This document shows positions 5,637 through 6,749 of a DNA stretch of 6,749 nt, piece after piece; position 1 is the first letter of the stretch; the number at the start of each line of letters is the position of its first letter. Under the pieces are notes generated by a model. That model saw nothing but the letters and a program-made list of their open reading frames with translations, was not told the DNA's origin and did no database searches. The position numbers were made by a program, and so were the translations under genes. Origin of the DNA: Chromatiales bacterium. GTDB lineage: Bacteria > Pseudomonadota > Gammaproteobacteria > UBA6429 > Thiohalophilaceae. Where the stretch lies: assembly GCA_027070385.1 (NCBI GenBank), contig JALXDW010000182.1, forward strand, positions 1 through 6,749, in the 5' to 3' direction.

Positions 5637-6188
5637 ATGCTAAAAAAAATACTTACTTTATTTCTTGTTTTAAGCTTTGCCCTATTAACCAGCGTGGCAA
5701 AAACAGCCGAACAAACAAATAGTGGCGCACCTTCTGACGAACTACGCTCACTCGATAGCCGCATACAAAATCTGAAGAAAGAAGTATTGGATCTGAATCG
5801 TGATTTGTTTATGCTCGAAGAAGAACTGTTATTTCCATCCAATACTCAAATATCCGTATTTTTATCCGTTGACATTGGCAACCTGTTTCAGCTTGATTCC
5901 GTTCAGGTAAGGCTGGACGATAAAATTGTTGCCAACCACTTGTACACCAAACGTGAGATAGAGGCCTTAAAACGTGGTGGTGTGCAACGCATATACACAG
6001 GCAACCTTCCCTCCGGTAAACACGAAATTGTTGCCTATTATACCGGAATTGGTCCCAACAATCGGCCTTATAAACAAGGTTCAACAACCATTATTGAAAA
6101 AACAAGTGCAGCCCAGTTTGTCGAACTTAAAATAAGCGATAACACTGTCAAGCAACAACCTCAATTTGAAGTGAAAGTCTGGGAATAA
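5637..6188 (+). CDS. Secreted coiled-coil and beta-sandwich protein
   Basis: This is a 183-residue protein. A signal peptide is cut near residues 21-24 (SVAKTAEQ). Residues about 34-65 form a heptad-like helix (ELRSLDSRIQNLKKEVLDL continuing to EEELLF) that should make a coiled coil. Residues about 70-183 look all-beta: ISVFLSVDIGNLFQLDSVQV, LDDKIVANHLY, the conserved-looking RGGVQRIYTGNLPSGKHEIV, then FVELKI and FEVKVWE. The GNLPSGKHEIVAYY stretch resembles PEGA-type or Ig-like domains. From memory, relatives are often labelled AraC family regulators, but there is no helix-turn-helix here and the protein is exported, so that label would be wrong. Its place between a barrel and a TPR protein suggests a periplasmic adaptor (inference). 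No catalytic residues recognised. Confidence 0.8.
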   Translation: MLKKILTLFLVLSFALLTSVAKTAEQTNSGAPSDELRSLDSRIQNLKKEVLDLNRDLFMLEEELLFPSNTQISVFLSVDIGNLFQLDSVQVRLDDKIVANHLYTKREIEALKRGGVQRIYTGNLPSGKHEIVAYYTGIGPNNRPYKQGSTTIIEKTSAAQFVELKISDNTVKQQPQFEVKVWE

Positions 6189-6196
6189 GATTTATC

Positions 6197-6749
6197 ATGA
6201 CTTTCACCATTAACCATACTCGACAAATACTATCAGCCACTGTGCTGATAATCAGTAGTGTAGTGGTTCCAGCGATTGCAGATGAAACGCTGCCCGAACA
6301 AACGGTTAAAAATTTACGTTACGGTGAAGCACTCTATAATTTTTATCAAAGTAAGTATTTTTCTTCATTAACCAACCTGATGGTTGCTGATAAACAACAA
6401 CCTATTACCGAACAAGGCAATGAACCTGAACTATTAAAGGGTGGATTATTTCTTGCGTATGGCCTGCATAACCAGGCGCATGACGTTTTTACAAAATTAG
6501 TAACAGAAAAATTACCTGCTCACACGCGAGACCGGGCTTTTTATTATCTAGGCAAACTGTTTTACAAAAAATCATATTATGACCGAGCCATTTCTGCACT
6601 TACCAGTATTACAACGACACTACCTGATTATTTCAATGACGAAAAACTACACTTGCTCTCTAATATTTATTTACGTAAAAAAGACTTTAACAAAGCAACG
6701 GCTTTACTGGATAAATTTTCTGATGACAGTGAATGGGCCTACTATGCTC
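6197..6749 (+). CDS. Periplasmic TPR-repeat protein (3' partial)
   Basis: The gene starts at 6197, 8 bases after the previous stop, and runs off the right edge; 184 residues are visible and the frame is open. A signal peptide ends PAIA at residue 28. After that the sequence is helical with TPR character: LRYGEALYNFYQSKYFSSLT (about 40-59), LKGGLFLAYGLHNQAHDVFT (about 80-99), DRAFYYLGKLFYKKSYYDRA (from 112) and EKLHLLSNIYLRKKDFNKAT (from 149). The Gly/Ala, Tyr and Ala-Pro-like positions fit helix-turn-helix TPR pairs. TPR proteins scaffold complexes. Here it probably interacts with the coiled-coil protein or the barrels (inference). The start is the first Met of a clean signal peptide, with weak upstream aaga as ribosome site. 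Confidence 0.85.
   Translation, partial: MTFTINHTRQILSATVLIISSVVVPAIADETLPEQTVKNLRYGEALYNFYQSKYFSSLTNLMVADKQQPITEQGNEPELLKGGLFLAYGLHNQAHDVFTKLVTEKLPAHTRDRAFYYLGKLFYKKSYYDRAISALTSITTTLPDYFNDEKLHLLSNIYLRKKDFNKATALLDKFSDDSEWAYYA

Noticed and set aside
5809..6087. Minus-strand open frame inside the coiled-coil protein gene
   Set aside because: It is antisense to a gene with a signal peptide and a good ribosome site, and its translation has no recognisable features.

Overview
The window is a single, tightly packed, plus-strand gene cluster from a Gram-negative bacterium, most likely a gammaproteobacterium. The evidence is a run of eight exported proteins. Three look like outer-membrane beta-barrels ending in an aromatic residue, two are lipoproteins, and one is a periplasmic thioredoxin. 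Base composition is moderately AT-rich. The genus cannot be fixed from the sequence alone. Both ends of the window cut through genes of the same operon, so it is an internal slice of a longer unit.

Layout, left to right: (1) the 3' part of a large multihaem c-type cytochrome related to the middle domain of hydrazine synthase alpha (HzsA-related), with three CXXCH sites and an EF-hand-like loop; (2) a small lipoprotein with a CX4CH haem site that resembles the last haem module of gene 1; (3) an SH3b domain fused to a small beta-barrel; (4) a second small barrel of the 'outer membrane beta-barrel domain' (OMP_myx_plus) type; (5) a TlpA/ResA-like thioredoxin; (6) a tiny DUF4266 lipoprotein with a Gly-rich tail ending CGCN; (7) a DUF3570 outer-membrane barrel; (8) a secreted coiled-coil plus beta-sandwich protein; (9) the 5' part of a periplasmic TPR protein. 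Gaps between genes are 4 to 27 bases, or a 1-base overlap. No terminator or internal promoter is visible, and no stretch over 300 bases lacks a gene.

Taken together the cluster encodes an envelope assembly. It has candidate electron carriers (four c-haem sites in genes 1 and 2), a thiol oxidoreductase, outer-membrane barrels, and scaffold-like proteins (SH3b, coiled coil, TPR). No transcription factor, transporter, cytoplasmic enzyme, mobile element, RNA gene or CRISPR is visible. The families DUF3570 and DUF4266 have no established function that I know of. The best reading, which is inference, is an uncharacterised redox or metal-handling complex at the outer membrane. The HzsA similarity should not be read as hydrazine synthesis.
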